A stretch of DNA of 64,000 nucleotides, from positions 20,159 through 84,158 of the forward strand of contig JADFTS010000100.1 of assembly GCA_015680905.1 (NCBI GenBank), read 5' to 3'. Under the pieces are notes generated by a model, which was not told where the DNA came from, did not search any database, and was given only the letters and a program-made list of their open reading frames with translations. How positions within the stretch are numbered: position 1 is the first letter of the stretch; every line of letters begins with the position of its first letter. This DNA is from Coptis chinensis. Its lineage: Eukaryota; Streptophyta; Magnoliopsida; Ranunculales; Ranunculaceae. The translations under genes and the position numbers were made by a program. Positions 1 through 11,575 of the stretch are shown piece by piece.

Positions 1-239
1 TAAGTGGCCGTGGGGTATTGTTTGGGTAGTTGAGTTTTAGTTCCCATTTTGGCCACGGCTGTGTCCATTTGTTTTATCCACCGTTGGATCAGACTTGGAT
101 TTTGATGTCCGTTAAGATCTCATAAAACCCTCATGAAAATAAAGAGGAACCATGAAACAACTATCAAAAATCGAAGAAGAAGACTCGAGTTGTTCGAAAG
201 AAAACTCGATATTAAAGCAACAACAAGATTTGGCTTCCT

Positions 240-420
240 TCTCTCTCTCCTCTATAAATAGTACTTCTATTTTATTCACTTCTCTCATCTAACAGAACTT
301 TCCTCCTCCCCCTCTCTCTGTCTCTCACCCAGGTTGAAGATGGACGAAAAGCATCAATTTTTCCCCCTCACACACTCTCTTTCACGCTAGAGTCACGAGG
401 ACCAGGTTGGATTGCACTCT
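240..420 (+). promoter_or_regulatory. TATA box and CT-rich leader, possible captured promoter
   Basis: A good plant TATA box (CTATAAATAG) lies at about 252-261 and is followed by pyrimidine-rich sequence (CTCTCTCTGTCTCTC), as in many plant 5' leaders. No open reading frame of note follows on the plus strand before 2 kb. It may be the promoter of a captured gene or part of an element. A poly(T) run at 429-446 and a (CT)n microsatellite at about 608-626 follow. Confidence 0.3.
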
Positions 421-724
421 TATATCTATTTTTTTTTTTTTTTTTTACTTATTTTGATGTTAGTTGCTAATTTAGGGTTCTTTGATTTTAATTTTCGTAA
501 GAGAAGTTTGTTTTTTTTTAACACCAATTAACATTACAAAATGTAATTGAGAAAAGTTCACAAGTTCCTTCATATGAAAAGGGTGGCATGAATATATAAC
601 TGACCGAGTCTCTCTCTCTCTCTCTTAAAATCTCCAAAGTACTAAAGATCAGTAATTTCCAACAACTTCATCAAAATTGCTCGATGGGGATACAATCCCA
701 CTCCGATCGACTCACGCCATAACT

Positions 725-1290
725 CTAACCATGGGACACATCATTCTTGAGAAGCAACAAAAGAGTAACTGCATCCTCGTCTGTAACTCCAAATATCTCT
801 TTGATGATTAAGGAGCTCTCCCTTGAACAGAATTCTGGCAGCTCAAATAGATAAAATATCTTCCCAAAGAGTGCCTGCACAGCTAGTTTTCTCTTAAAAC
901 CCTTCTCTGAGTATCCTGAAATATCCATGACAACTGGACATTTGTCCTTTACAATTCGTCTTGATATCTCGTTTAGAATTTTAGCAACCTGGGCATCATT
1001 CAGCATAGAAGCTTTTCTGAGTTGGATCAAGTCTGGCAACATGCCTGGGTTGAAGGGTTTTTCATTCATTGCATAGCGAATGTACTTGCGCAAAATTTCC
1101 TCCATGCCAAATCCTATCTGCTGCACAAGTTCCAGTAGAGCTTGACTCTGAACTTGATTTCATCCTTTGAGGAGTAAGTCATCTATGGATTTGCATAAGA
1201 AAGCATTTTTGTTTACCAGTTTGTGTCTCTTAGCCTTTGGTGAATTTGACTTTCTGAGGGTCTTGACAAAGGCAATAACGAAAGTGAGTC
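725..1290 (-). pseudogene. fragment of an unrecognised conserved plant gene
   Basis: A 133-codon open frame ends at 725 on the minus strand. With one in-frame stop near 1162 it can be read back to about 1290. The protein text is of normal composition (contains GFGMEEILRKYIRYAMNEKP and ISRRIVKDKCPVVMDISGY) and does not look like a shadow frame. It looks helical and armadillo- or chaperone-like, but I cannot name the family with confidence. It lies antisense to the kinase and exocyst fragments downstream, so it was probably captured independently. Confidence 0.4.
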
Positions 1291-2919
1291 TAGCATAAGC
1301 CATGGGAACAGCTAGGATCCAAGGGAGAGAGCTCTGACCCCAGACCTCTACAATTGCTTTGGGATATATTCAGTAATCTTCTTTAATCTTACTATTTTGT
1401 TTTCTTGTTATCTGCTTTTGATAGACTAAACCTCATGGCCATGGTGATGTCCATTTGCTTCTTTACTCTAGTGGTCTTCTACGTGTTTGGTATGCGTTGC
1501 CTTTCATAGAACAGTTCGGATTTTCTTTTTTTGTTGTTAGAAGTTATTTTTCCTGTTAATAATGTATTAATCTTGTTGTGTTGATTGATGATGTTTAGAT
1601 TCATACTAGTCTTAGGCTCCATTTTTATATGGTATTTTTCCTGAGTTGCCTCTAATATGACAAGTTTCATTACTGTCTTAGGCATGATGCAGGATTGAAG
1701 TGGGTTCTCTTTTATTAAGATACGAATGGATTACTCTTCAAGGTTAGATGAATGTGTTGTCATGACATATTTGACTACTTGAAGAATTTTGTTAAATGGT
1801 TGATTTTTATCATATGACGTATTTGACTTGAATGATTATCTTATGAGCTTATATGGTTTTTTTAACGTACCATTTCTTTTGAAATTTTAGTGCTTGCTTC
1901 TTGGTTCCGTTTGAAATACCCCCACATTGCTTTGGGTGCTTAGGCATCTTCTGCTCCTGTTTTATTCTACCTGGGTGATACCAAGGTCAATTAAATTTTG
2001 AACCTCAACCAATTCCTTGTATGTAATACCATGTAGGAAACAAGCGTTAACTGTTATGAGACCATAAAGAGAAGCTGGGACTTGATCGATGGTATTGGAT
2101 CCAGCGGCAACGATTTGAAGGAACTTAGCCAGAAGTTCAAATCTTGTAGGTAATCTTATAAATTACACAAGTATTATGCATCAAATACTGTTCTCATTAT
2201 TTTGTATCTATTCTACTTCCTATGATAATTGCTTTCAATTTGCTGATTTTATTTCTTTTCTTCCTAGCCTTTTGAAGTCATCCAAAGAGTTGAAAGATTA
2301 TCTTCAAAGGAAATATCAAGATGCTTGCCGATGCGAGTCACCGAGGACACCCCAATGGAAAAAGATATGCGGTGTTATAGATGCAATGTCTCAAAAATTC
2401 TGATGTTCTTAGCAGAATATTTGCAGGTGTTGTGTTTTAGATTTTTAAAGTTAAATATAAATATGTGTTTTCTAAGACAATCATTATATATAAACTGATT
2501 TCTCAACTTATTTTTCTTCATTGTTGCAGCATAAAGTTTGGTTTACACTAACAAGTAACAACTCTCTATGTAGGAATTAAAACGATTGAAGGAAATGAAC
2601 CACCTAAATGTTACCCAATATCAATACTTACGACTTATGCGAGCATATATCAATGGACGTGGCAAGTATCTCAAGTATACTATCGTCTCAGGCTCTCAGC
2701 CATAACAATTTCAGATGGATTTGCTTACCTTATTGTTTGTTGTGATACTTGGATATACACCGAGTGATAGAACCAAGTACAACGAGCACTAATGACCGCG
2801 ATGTTCCGATTCCCAAACAGGAGTTACAGTCAAAAGGAGTATTGTGAAGAACTGTATGGACCTCTCAACCATCCTGCCTTAGTGTTCATTGAAGCCTGAA
2901 AATTTATTGAAAAGTTATG
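1291..2919. other. non-coding or unassigned stretch within the CACTA element
   Basis: No family was recognised. Two possible exons on the plus strand stand out by composition: 2042-2148 (ETIKRSWDLIDGIG, followed by a splice-donor-like GTAGGTAAT) and 2268-2403 (LLKSSKELKDYLQRKYQDA..., ending in a stop). They could be consecutive exons of one captured gene. Everything else is AT-rich and intron-like. Confidence 0.25.
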
Positions 2920-2920
2920 G

Positions 2921-3560
2921 GAGTGATGCCCAGGGACTTGAAGCCTGAAAATTTCTTGCTATTGAACCGGGGTGAGGATTCTCCTCTTAAGGCCACCGAT
3001 TTTGGAGTCTCAGTGTTCATTGAAGAAGGTTAGTTTCTATCAAGCTGTGTTTGGCATTGCAAAGTCTAGAATAACTTACGATATGTTGAATGAGATAATT
3101 GATGTACATATCTTTTTATGCCGACTGTTCGTTTCAAAATGATTGTCCAGGAAAAGTTTATCGTGACATTGTAGGAAGTGCTTATTATGTGGCACCGAGG
3201 TATTGGGTCGGAGCTATGGGAAGGATATAGATGTATGGAGTGCGGGGTAATTTTATATATTCTCTTGAGCGGTGTTTTGCTTGATCCAAGCACTACCTCG
3301 GTTAGTTAGTCTCATGTCTCTCGGTTGTTGAAATCAATGCTCACAACAATATTTTGATCTGTTTTTACTCGGACACTTAAATGAATGAACTGAACGCTTA
3401 GAGACGAAAAAGGATATTTGAAGCCATCTTAGAAGGTAAGATTGACATCGAAAGCGCACCTTGGCCTTCTATATCCGGACCGTGCGAAAGGATCTTGTAA
3501 AGAAGATGCTAACATGGGACCCTAAGAAACGGATTAATGCTGCCCAAGCCCTTGGTGAGT
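2921..3560 (+). pseudogene. calcium-dependent protein kinase (CDPK-like) fragment, three exons
   Basis: Exon-like blocks match the second half of a Ser/Thr kinase domain of the CDPK/CRK type. Block 1 (2921-3027) reads [11 protein letters not shown] then [10 protein letters not shown]: catalytic loop and DFG. Block 2 (3151 to about 3290) reads DIVGSAYYVAP and VWSAGVILYILLSGV: activation-loop end and subdomain IX. Block 3 (about 3402-3555) reads IFEAILEGKIDIES and then, in another frame, DLVKKMLTWDPKKRINAAQAL: subdomain XI. A GT donor follows block 1 and an AG acceptor precedes block 2. The catalytic His of HRD is replaced by Pro and there is a frameshift inside block 3, so it is not a functional kinase. 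No N-lobe or EF-hands were found. Confidence 0.8.
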
Positions 3561-4529
3561 ACCATGGAAAAATGATAGAAGCTCTAATTTATTTACTTTT
3601 TATAGTCACTCCTGTTACATCGGCCTCATTCTATGAAAACTTCGAGTGCTTGTTTCAAGAGTAATAATAACTAATAGAGCTATATAAAGTACACTTGAAA
3701 CTTCACTCATATTGCATTAACAAAGGATCTTCATCCCGGACTCATAGTGCCTAGTATAATTGCAGATAAAAGAGTTGGGACCCTTTGCCAATCTGATCCG
3801 ATCCGGTCCCACTCTTAAGCAATCAAGGCACCCATTGGAATCCGGCATGTGTTGTAGCTCCTGGGTCAACGGCAACCACGTTATGGAATGAAGGGTTGTA
3901 CCTGAAAATTACACCATGAACACACGCTTTAGCATGTATGTGAATTTTAATCTAAATGAGTCAAGACACACAAAAGAGCATTTTCCGCATGCAGTTCCCC
4001 CGAAGTAAGTTTGATTTCATCTTATTATAATAATAAAATTAAAGTGCTAAAAAACTAAAAACTAAAATGTGTTTATGTGAATATGGTCAATATCGCCTTT
4101 TTTTCTGGGATCAATAGTACAACCCGTTGCATTCACCAAGAGCATCTGAATCTTATACTGAAGTTGCTACCGAAGCTATCTGTAATAACTGTTTCATGTG
4201 TAGTCTTAGCATGTTTTAAGGATGTAAGTAATGTATACTACTTGGGATCAAACTCATCTGGGTAGATATTGAGTTCATTTGTTGACGATATAATAAGAAT
4301 AAAGAATATCATTTTTCTTTGTCATTTCTAGAATATGATCGGAAAGAGACAATGATCATTTTGAGTGTAAGCAAGGGACTTGCTGACATTGTCATTTCCA
4401 TCAAAGACCTGGAAGAATTCAAGGGATTTTACTCTTTATTAAATATGGAAACATTATGTATATTTTATTTCTAAAGGAATTTACTCTTTATTAAATATGG
4501 AAACATTAATGGTATATATTTCTCATGAA

Positions 4530-5031
4530 TAATATCCTTTATATAGTTCAAAAAGTGAAAAACTCAGAGCTGGGGAAACTTTTAGGAGATCGATTAGATG
4601 CAGGCGCCCAGCAGCCTGATATCGTCGATTCTACATGTTATCTGAAAGCCTCTTGGAGCAAAGTTTTGTCTTATTTGAAAGATGAAGGAATTGGCCGGTA
4701 GTGGGAGCTTTAGTAACATATCTAAGGTTATCCTTAAGGAAAGGTTTAAGAACTTCAATGCCGCCTTTGAAGAAATATATAAGGTCCAATCAACTTGGAA
4801 AGTTCCAGATCCTCAATTCGTGATGAACTTCGGATCTCTATATCGGAGAGAATCATTCCAAATTACCGCTCATTTATGGGGAGGTTCAGGAGCCATCTCG
4901 AGAGTGGGCGACATCTTTGGTAAATACATAAAAGTACACAGCAGAGGACATAGAGAACCATTTGTCCGATCTATTTGAAGGATCACCGGAATTTTGCGAG
5001 AACATAAGGAGAAAATTGAACACATAGCAGC
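4530..5031 (+). pseudogene. EXO70 exocyst subunit C-terminal fragment
   Basis: The translated text follows the C-terminal domain of plant EXO70 in order: [20 protein letters not shown] (from 4536), [15 protein letters not shown] (4650-4700), [17 protein letters not shown] (4733-4785), STWKVPDPQ (4789-4815), and KYIK followed in the next frame by AEDIENHLSDLFEGSP (4920-4990), then RRKL before a stop. EXO70 tethers secretory vesicles to the plasma membrane as part of the exocyst. Defects are visible: an in-frame TAG at about 4699, a one-base shift at about 4933, and loss of the usual segment between PDPQ and KYIK. It is therefore a pseudogene fragment, presumably captured by the surrounding CACTA element. 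Confidence 0.8.
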
Positions 5032-6366
5032 CAGTTTATTTTTTGAGGTGAGTCCTCTACTCTTTTTTGAGGACCTGCAATTTTGAATCTAGATGTCTTC
5101 TTGGGTTTTTTTTTTTTTTAGTTAGTGCTTTTGTATGTCATTATAGACAGGATAGAAGAGGAACCATCTTGACCTCTTTCCGGTATACACAATAATTATA
5201 TACATGTATATCTTACTTATATTAAAACCTTTTTTCGGCTAAGTGAGCTTTATGTATTTAAAGTAATGATCACAAGATTACAATAATTTTTTTATGGGTG
5301 GGCTGCATCATTGTGAATGTACGCAGCCCTATTAAATTGGACTCTTACACCTCCACCAATCGTTTGTAGAAAACCCAAAATTAGATACTCAAATTTGAAC
5401 GTTGTATATGGATAGTGGAGTGTGCCATTTTCCTTGAATGGTATTGTGTTTTTGGGCATAAATATGCGGATAGGAAGCTGATTAGTTATTGGGAGAAATT
5501 TTGTTTGTTTGTCTCTTTTGCTAAAGTTATAAAGGGTCCTTAGCAATAGTTCAACTGTTTTACATCTTCACATTCACCTTCGGTAGTTCTCTGATTTCCA
5601 ACAATTAAATTCTCATTTCAGACTTTGAGAGAGCATTGAGGAAGTTAATCGATTATTAGAAGCAAAGGAAAATGCTCTTGATGGGTTCGCAAAGACTCTC
5701 TTTTTGAGAAAGAACAGGTTTGGACATTCAAACATCTTTTGAAATACTTTAGGGGTAATTCTTCCCGAGAATTTGTGGGTTCATCTTGTTATACAATTAT
5801 TATCCCCATCACACTACTTATGTGGGGTTATGTCATCAAAGAGTCTTGATTAATGAAGACGAACAACAAAAGAAATATATTATTAGTTTTTATGACATAT
5901 TTCACATATTTTTTGGGGGGACAAACATAATGCGGGTGGTGCTACAAGTTTTGGGAGACTTCACCGATCGCGTTTAGCTACCAAAGATCAAACTTACCAA
6001 GTACATCACCACCAACCTCTTTCCCCAGGCCCGACTTACAAGATGTTAAAGGTCCACCACGAGCCTCTCCAATCGTGTAGATTGCTGCATGAGCAATTTC
6101 ACAATGAACCAATAGGGACTAGTAGTGTGGACGCAATGGTCACAAAGATGATTTGTCTTGCCTGTTCCCTGCACCATCTTAAGAAAAACAACAACTATAA
6201 GTGAAAGATGAAAGCCGAGAAACTTGAGGTTTTGTGGTGATGGACTTCAACCGAGGAGATCGCATGCTCCGCTGGTGCTCACGTTTAACGTTACGTAACT
6301 TATTTTCACATTTTGTTCAAGATGAGATGATTGACACCCGCGGTGTTCTGTGATGTTTGGTTTGGC
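5032..6366. other. unassigned sequence in the CACTA element
   Basis: Mostly intron-like and AT-rich. A short possible exon at 5625-5718 (plus strand, ESIEEVNRLLEAKENALDGF) is coiled-coil-like but not assigned. 5990-6260 is less AT-rich than its surroundings yet shows no continuous frame. Confidence 0.25.
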
Positions 6367-6367
6367 A

Positions 6368-6469
6368 GCTGTTCAGATTGTTGTTGATAGCCCTAGGACT
6401 GTACCTGATGTTACTTTCTTTCAAAAATTGGAGGTTCAGAAATCCTTGGAACGAATTCTATATACGTGG
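6368..6469 (+). pseudogene. TBC (RabGAP) domain exon fragment
   Basis: A single exon-sized block bounded by an AG acceptor (TTTGGCAG) and a GT donor (GGTGAG) encodes DSPRTVPDVTFFQ and VQKSLERILYTW. This is close to the conserved stretch in TBC1-domain GTPase activators (TBC1D22-like), where DCPRTVPDV is followed by the QKSLERILY helix. The Arg of the RTVPD region is present, but the Gln finger and the rest of the domain are absent. The exon seems intact but isolated, as expected of a captured piece. RabGAPs switch off Rab GTPases in membrane traffic; here no product is expected. Confidence 0.65.
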
Positions 6470-7040
6470 TGAGTTCCTTTACATGATTATATGGGATAAA
6501 TGTATACTATTGTGTAGACCTTTAGGCATTTAAAAGAATACTATTACGATGTAGACTTTGGCAGGGATTAATTAGAACAACATTCCATATGTAATGGTTA
6601 GTACTTTCTCCTTCATTTGATATTTGTTATATTAGATGATTTTCATTTCTAATGATTGCTTTTAAATATTGTAGAAATATCTTCAAAGCCTACTCTAAAG
6701 GCGGGGATCATGAAGAGGTAGGATGAGGAATATCGTCGGTCGAGTTTAGGCACTATATACGATGATGTTTTCATTTTTCTTAAGAGTCATTCTAAATAGT
6801 GTTTAAATTTTTAAAGAGTGTTATATTTGTTATTTTATGCAAGTTAGGATGCCTAATGGGATCTATGTTGTAAAAAAAACCTTATGCCAAGTACATATTG
6901 AGTATGAAATATTGAATTGTGGATAATTAAGATTCTTGTGGGTTTGATTGGAATGATAGAATTTTGTATGAACGCGGCGGTGATCACGAATTGTATGAAT
7001 TTTGTATGGTGCTAGAATCAATTTTTTTTATCCAACAAAA
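6470..7040. other. no gene seen
   Basis: AT-rich sequence between the TBC fragment and the CACTA subterminal repeats. No coding similarity was recognised. Confidence 0.3.
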
Positions 7041-7393
7041 GACATTTGCCACGGCCATAAACTGTGGCGAAATTTTAGATACACTCCACAAAAGACATTT
7101 GCCACGGCCTAAACCTGTTGCCAAATTATAGATCCCAGTCCACAAAAGACATTGGGCACGGGTCGTGTGAGGAATGGCTACGGTTTAGTGCTGTGGCAAA
7201 AGGAGACATTGACCACGGCCCTTGTAACGGTTTATATCCGTGGCAAAAAATGAAGCTATATCCACAGTCTTTAGCCGTGGCCAAAGATTAGCCACAGGCG
7301 CATTGGCTACGGTCTTGCAACAGCTATAAGCCGTGGCTAAAGGTCTTTTGCCACAGCTCATGACCGTGGCGAATACTCGATATTCTTGTAGTG
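7041..7393. repeat. CACTA right terminus with subterminal repeats
   Basis: At least eight copies of a roughly 9-bp motif GCCACGG(C/T) or its inverse lie between 7047 and 7375, ending in the terminal CTTGTAGTG at 7385-7393. Subterminal arrays of this kind are the binding sites of TNPA-like proteins in known CACTA elements. The repeat differs completely from the GTGACGGTTTT-type repeat of the CACTA element at 42198-62931, so the two belong to different families. Confidence 0.75.
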
Positions 7394-8095
7394 GAAGTGA
7401 AAGTTGTTAGAGGGAATAATAGTTTGATAAGTAATACCTTGTTTAGCAATTGCAACATGGATATTCTGTTAGGATCCTGATTAAGTAATTGACTATCCAT
7501 TCCTTGACATCTCGGGTTTTCAAGGAACACTGGTCAGTTGCTTAACATATTCGCGAATAAGGAACAACAGCTTCGAGTACTGTATTGGAAGCTCTAGGTA
7601 CAGACATGAGGTGCCCAAGGGACTATTTTAATTAAACAAATTTATATACAATTATTACTTTTATACGAAAGAAAAATGATGAGAAAACCTGAGAAGCACC
7701 ACCAGATAAATAGAAAACAACTTGATATGGGCTAGCATGGATTGCTTCTACCATTGCTAATCAAACTGTCACCCATTTGTTTTCTCTTATTACTTCCTTC
7801 CCTTTGATTTTCTTTTTATATTTTGCATTAAAAAACAAAATACCATAATTAATCTGTGTGCCAAAAAACTCACATTCCTGCTAGTGTTTGGATTTGATTC
7901 AACTAAAACTAGTTCCTGATGGTTTCGATTACACGGTATGTTTGGAGAGACGAATAGGAGAGAGAAAGAGCGAGTCAGAGAAGACCCAATCCCTTTGTAA
8001 GATTATATTTTGAAAGTTGGGCGTTTAGATCTGGGCATTTGATTTTTTTGTAATCCAATGGGAGAAATTTTGCTGTCTACGAAATTGATATCGAG
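7394..8095. other. intergenic, no gene seen
   Basis: This begins right after the CACTA terminus (candidate 3-bp target GAA at 7394-7396). No open frame with recognisable protein and no clear repeat structure. Confidence 0.3.
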
Positions 8096-8474
8096 GCAGG
8101 TTCCGTTTAGCATACTTTTTATACAATAGTTTATACCACATCCTTTTACAAGATGAATTAAGTGCTAATAATTTGTGAATATGATCTACTAATCATAGAT
8201 AACATCTCTACAAAAATTCATCTCATTTGGAAATCTCTAACCTAGTTAAAAGTTGTTGTAAACTTTGATTTTTTTTTAATGGTTTAGATTTTTTGATTTT
8301 GTAATCACCTTTTGGCATAGTTAAACGTTATCAAATGAGGTGAAATTTAATAGAAGTGATCTTCATGGTCAGTTGAACACATCTACTAAAAACTAGGTTA
8401 TAATTCATGTTGTAGGTAAAAGTTGTGGGGCAAGTATAAAATATGGTATAAAAAGTGTGGTAAACGGAACCTGC
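8096..8474. mobile_element. MITE-like inverted-repeat element (379 bp)
   Basis: The left end GCAGGTTCCGTTTAGCATAC and the right end (inverse complement GCAGGTTCCGTTTACCACAC) form a terminal inverted repeat extending over about 30 bp with few mismatches, including CTTTTTATAC. Flanks read TCGAG on the left and TCGTG on the right, a possible 5-bp target duplication with one mismatch. There is no coding capacity. The superfamily is not determined. Confidence 0.6.
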
Positions 8475-9896
8475 TCGTGTATATATATATATATACAAAA
8501 CCATATCTCATCCTACCAATTGAATTAAAGGCTGATATTTTGTAGATATGATATCCCCACCATGAATAACATGACCACAAAATTTCGGCTTATTCAAATA
8601 TGTTTAACCTAATCAAATACTATTATGAAATCGGAAAATTCTAGACTGTTGGATAAATATTCAAAATTGAATACTAGTTTTCGCAAGGTTAGACATATCC
8701 AAATAGGATGAAATTTTGTAGGCATGCTATCTATTGTGAGAACATCATATCCACAAAAAATCAGGTCTTAATTCAATTTGTAAGTCAATGGAGTGGCTCT
8801 ATCCCTCCTGATGGAACTTACTAGATTGTACGTTGAAATTGGAAAATGGTTTATTATTTCTTCTTTTTTCCTCTGTTTTGGGATTATAGCAATATATATT
8901 TTTTATTCTATTTGCTGGCATGATGCCTTGGAGATTTAAATGTATCCCAGAGATGCTGAATTTGCCTAAAGTTTTGGCGTCTGTTTCTTGCTCTCTTATT
9001 TTTATCTAGAGAATCCTCTCTCACCTTGGATAGGGAAGCATGATAAATGTCCGGAATGCAGCGCACATACTTGCGATTCTTGGACATTTAAATGCTGTCA
9101 CCGTTCAATTTTTTTAATGTCAGTAAGAATTATTAACCAGAAGAAAAAGATAATGCAGGCTAGTAAAGCTGCAAGCCTGCAACTTGTAACTTAATTGGTT
9201 TTTGTCAAGCTGGAGCATTAGATGCCAAGCGTACCTAGCTTGAGATTAGGAAGTGTATGTGGATTTAGACCTAATGATTCTTGGATGCGGTTGCTCCTTA
9301 GACCAGCTTCTATGATAGCTGGTTGAAACTGGGACTGCCTGGTTTGAACAAGGATCAAATTTGTTTGTTTGTTTTTTTTTTTTATCAAACATGTCTTTTT
9401 GATAAATGCCTTGCCCTTTGTGAAAATTCCTCCTAATCTTTTTTTCCACTAGCCTAAATAGTTGCTTCGGTGATGTTTTCCCTAACCACCTTGGGACGGA
9501 CAATGATTTCGTTTCTCAATGCTTACTTGATATTGTATGGAGGAGCTAAGTGTTACATTTAAAATGTGCATAATTGTTTCATCCTAGACCTTTTATTATT
9601 ACTCTTTTAATTGTTTTATCTTTTTTACTTTTCCTGCATGAAATAGAGAATTGCATTTGTTGTACGTAGCAACAACGAATTTCATTTGTCTGGGTTTGTC
9701 GTCAAGTTACTTATATGTTAATTACACTATTTCTTTTTGTTAGTTTTCAGGGCGATGGGATTGATTGACTTTGTAATGCCAATGGAGAAAGGAGATGAAG
9801 AAGCTGTTAAATTCATCCAAAATCGCAAGGTTGGAGCGTAAGAAGGAAAATTCCGGTCTAGAACATGAGCACAGAAAGATTTTTGAGTTTTGGGAC
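8475..9896. other. intergenic with possible exon remnants
   Basis: AT-rich, with no recognised gene. A short block at 9746-9840 follows a pyrimidine-rich AG acceptor (TTAGTTTTCAG) and ends near a stop, and 9020-9100 contains CPECSAHTCDSW. Either could be an old exon, but neither was assigned to a family. Confidence 0.25.
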
Positions 9897-9904
9897 TTTT
9901 AAAG

Positions 9905-10230
9905 CAAGGCCCAAAATATCGCCGATATATCTCGGTAAATTGGTACACCGATATCGATATTTCCGATATAAAACTTTATATGGCCAATATAATCGATATT
10001 TCTGATATAATCGATATATATCGGTTGACTTTTTGACCATTTTTTAATATAAATCCGATATTTCTAATATATTTCCGATATGTTTCTGATATTTTCGATA
10101 TATCTGATATTTTTGATATTTTAAATAGTTTGGACTGGTCACCAAAAAAATAGATATATCCAATATATCCGATATATATTGGTTTTTGGGTACACTGATA
10201 TATGAACCGATATCGAAATTTTGGGCCTTG
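9905..10230. mobile_element. hAT-type MITE (326 bp) rich in CGATAT repeats
   Basis: The ends are CAAGGCCCAAAATATCG and, inverted, CAAGGCCCAAAATTTCG, a 17-bp terminal inverted repeat with one mismatch. The element is flanked by a perfect 8-bp direct repeat TTTTAAAG at 9897-9904 and 10231-10238. An 8-bp duplication with a CA-starting inverted repeat is the hallmark of hAT transposition. The interior is an array of degenerate CCGATAT/ATATCGG motifs in both orientations. It has no coding capacity, so it depended on a transposase encoded elsewhere. Confidence 0.9.
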
Positions 10231-10238
10231 TTTTAAAG

Positions 10239-11570
10239 ACCCTGTTCAATTTTTTTAAATAGCTATCATACGATTCGTTGGTAGATCAATCTAATCAGTC
10301 TGCTTTAATAATTTTTTCCTTACCACAATTAGTTTCTGCAACCAGCAATATTATTTTTATGTGTCAGGTGAACTGGCCTGTAAGTTGATATGAAAAGCCA
10401 CTTTTATTGTAGAGATGCAAGGCCCAAGGATACATGTCATGGATGTTCAAATTAAATTTGTAGTGCCAACTTTTCTTTTTTTAGTCGTTTGTTTTTTTGC
10501 TTTTTTTGTTTCTTCCTTCTAGTTTTCATTCCATGTTTTTTTTAATACAAATATTCAAAAATCTCGTAGTCCTCGAGTATATCAAATACTTTAAAAACTC
10601 GTAGTACTTTTCACCTTGAGCATTTCACTATATTAAGTTTTTCACCATTCCATTCATTCTTTCTCTCTGCTCTCAATTCTATTCATTCTCTTCTCGTGAA
10701 ATATCTCGAGATATCTGAACTTTCGAAACCAACTCCAGCGAACAAAAAACCAAATTCGGTAATCCCTTTCTTGTGTTAAGATTATGTTAGTGCATTTATT
10801 AAGTTATTTTATTTGTTTAATTCATGATTTTGAGTTCTTTACACTATTTTTTTTGTTGTTGTTGTAACTCTTTAGAAATACAATCTAGTGTATTTTGGAT
10901 CTTTTTTTGTTGATTTTGATCATGTTTTATGTTTAATTTTGTTAAAATATGAGATGGGGGGAGGAAACTGACAAAAGACGAAAAGGATTTGTGCAAAGAA
11001 GAAACAAAGAATTTCAAGAAACAAGAAACATAAAAGAAAGAAAAGTAGAAAAAAAGAAAGTAAAGCTAGTTAAGGGTCCATTACTAACTTGTCTTAAAGA
11101 GTTTGAGTTTCCACATGGTGTGTATAGGCATATCGACACAATCCATAAGAATACAACTGTGTGCCGAAATTGTAATATGGTTTTTGTCACGAAATGCGAA
11201 GCGAAAATCATATGCGAGAATTCAGAAATCATGGGAAGTGATTTTTTTTTAGATACAAAGGAAGTGATGAAATGATAATAGTTCCCAAATGAAAATAAAC
11301 AAAAAGTAGTTGGCTAGAAAAGATAATCCGTTGTGTTTAAGTTGTTTGTATTCGATGATTCAACAAAAGTAATGAAGCTTAACAAATTTATTTTGGTTCT
11401 TAGGTTAATGGTGACGAAATATCTCCTACATCCTCAGATTGCTAGAGTCATATGGACCCGATGTAAACCATGCATATACCTCCTTGAGGAATGCTAGTAG
11501 GTATTCATTTCTTCGGTTGCATGAATGCGACGTTGCAATTCTCACATTGAGAAAGTATTTTAAAGAGGTG
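10239..11570. other. intergenic, one low-confidence open frame
   Basis: 10560-10780 resembles a plant 5' leader (CT-rich, with a GT donor-like GGTAATCCC). An open frame at 10949-11275 (plus strand, 108 codons) has a very basic N-terminus and a CRNC pair (VCRNCNMVF) that could be half of a zinc finger. I do not recognise it and give it no function. Confidence 0.25.
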
Positions 11571-11575
11571 GTATG

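Larger units (their letters stand above)
1..7393. mobile_element. CACTA (En/Spm) element carrying captured gene fragments, right-hand part
   Basis: The right end reads ...CTTGTAGTG at 7385-7393, the inverse of the canonical CACTACAAG terminus. About 340 bp before it (7041-7380) are filled with subterminal repeats of the type GCCACGGC / GCCGTGGC in both orientations. The same motif appears at the very start of the window (GTGGCCGTGG near 4 and TTGGCCACGGCTG near 50), so the left terminus probably lies just upstream of base 1. No transposase is visible. The interior instead holds fragments of several unrelated host genes with introns, which fits a non-autonomous 'Pack-CACTA' that has transduplicated host DNA. 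The extent to the left, and whether one element covers all of 1-7393, are inference; the right end is seen directly. Confidence 0.65.

Noticed and set aside
9858..10040. Tyr/Arg-rich open frame (YRLYQKYRLYW)
   Set aside because: It is the translation of CGATAT repeats inside the hAT MITE.
10949..11275. Basic 108-codon open frame as a zinc-finger gene
   Set aside because: Only one CXXC pair, no matching His or Cys at the right spacing, and no family resemblance.
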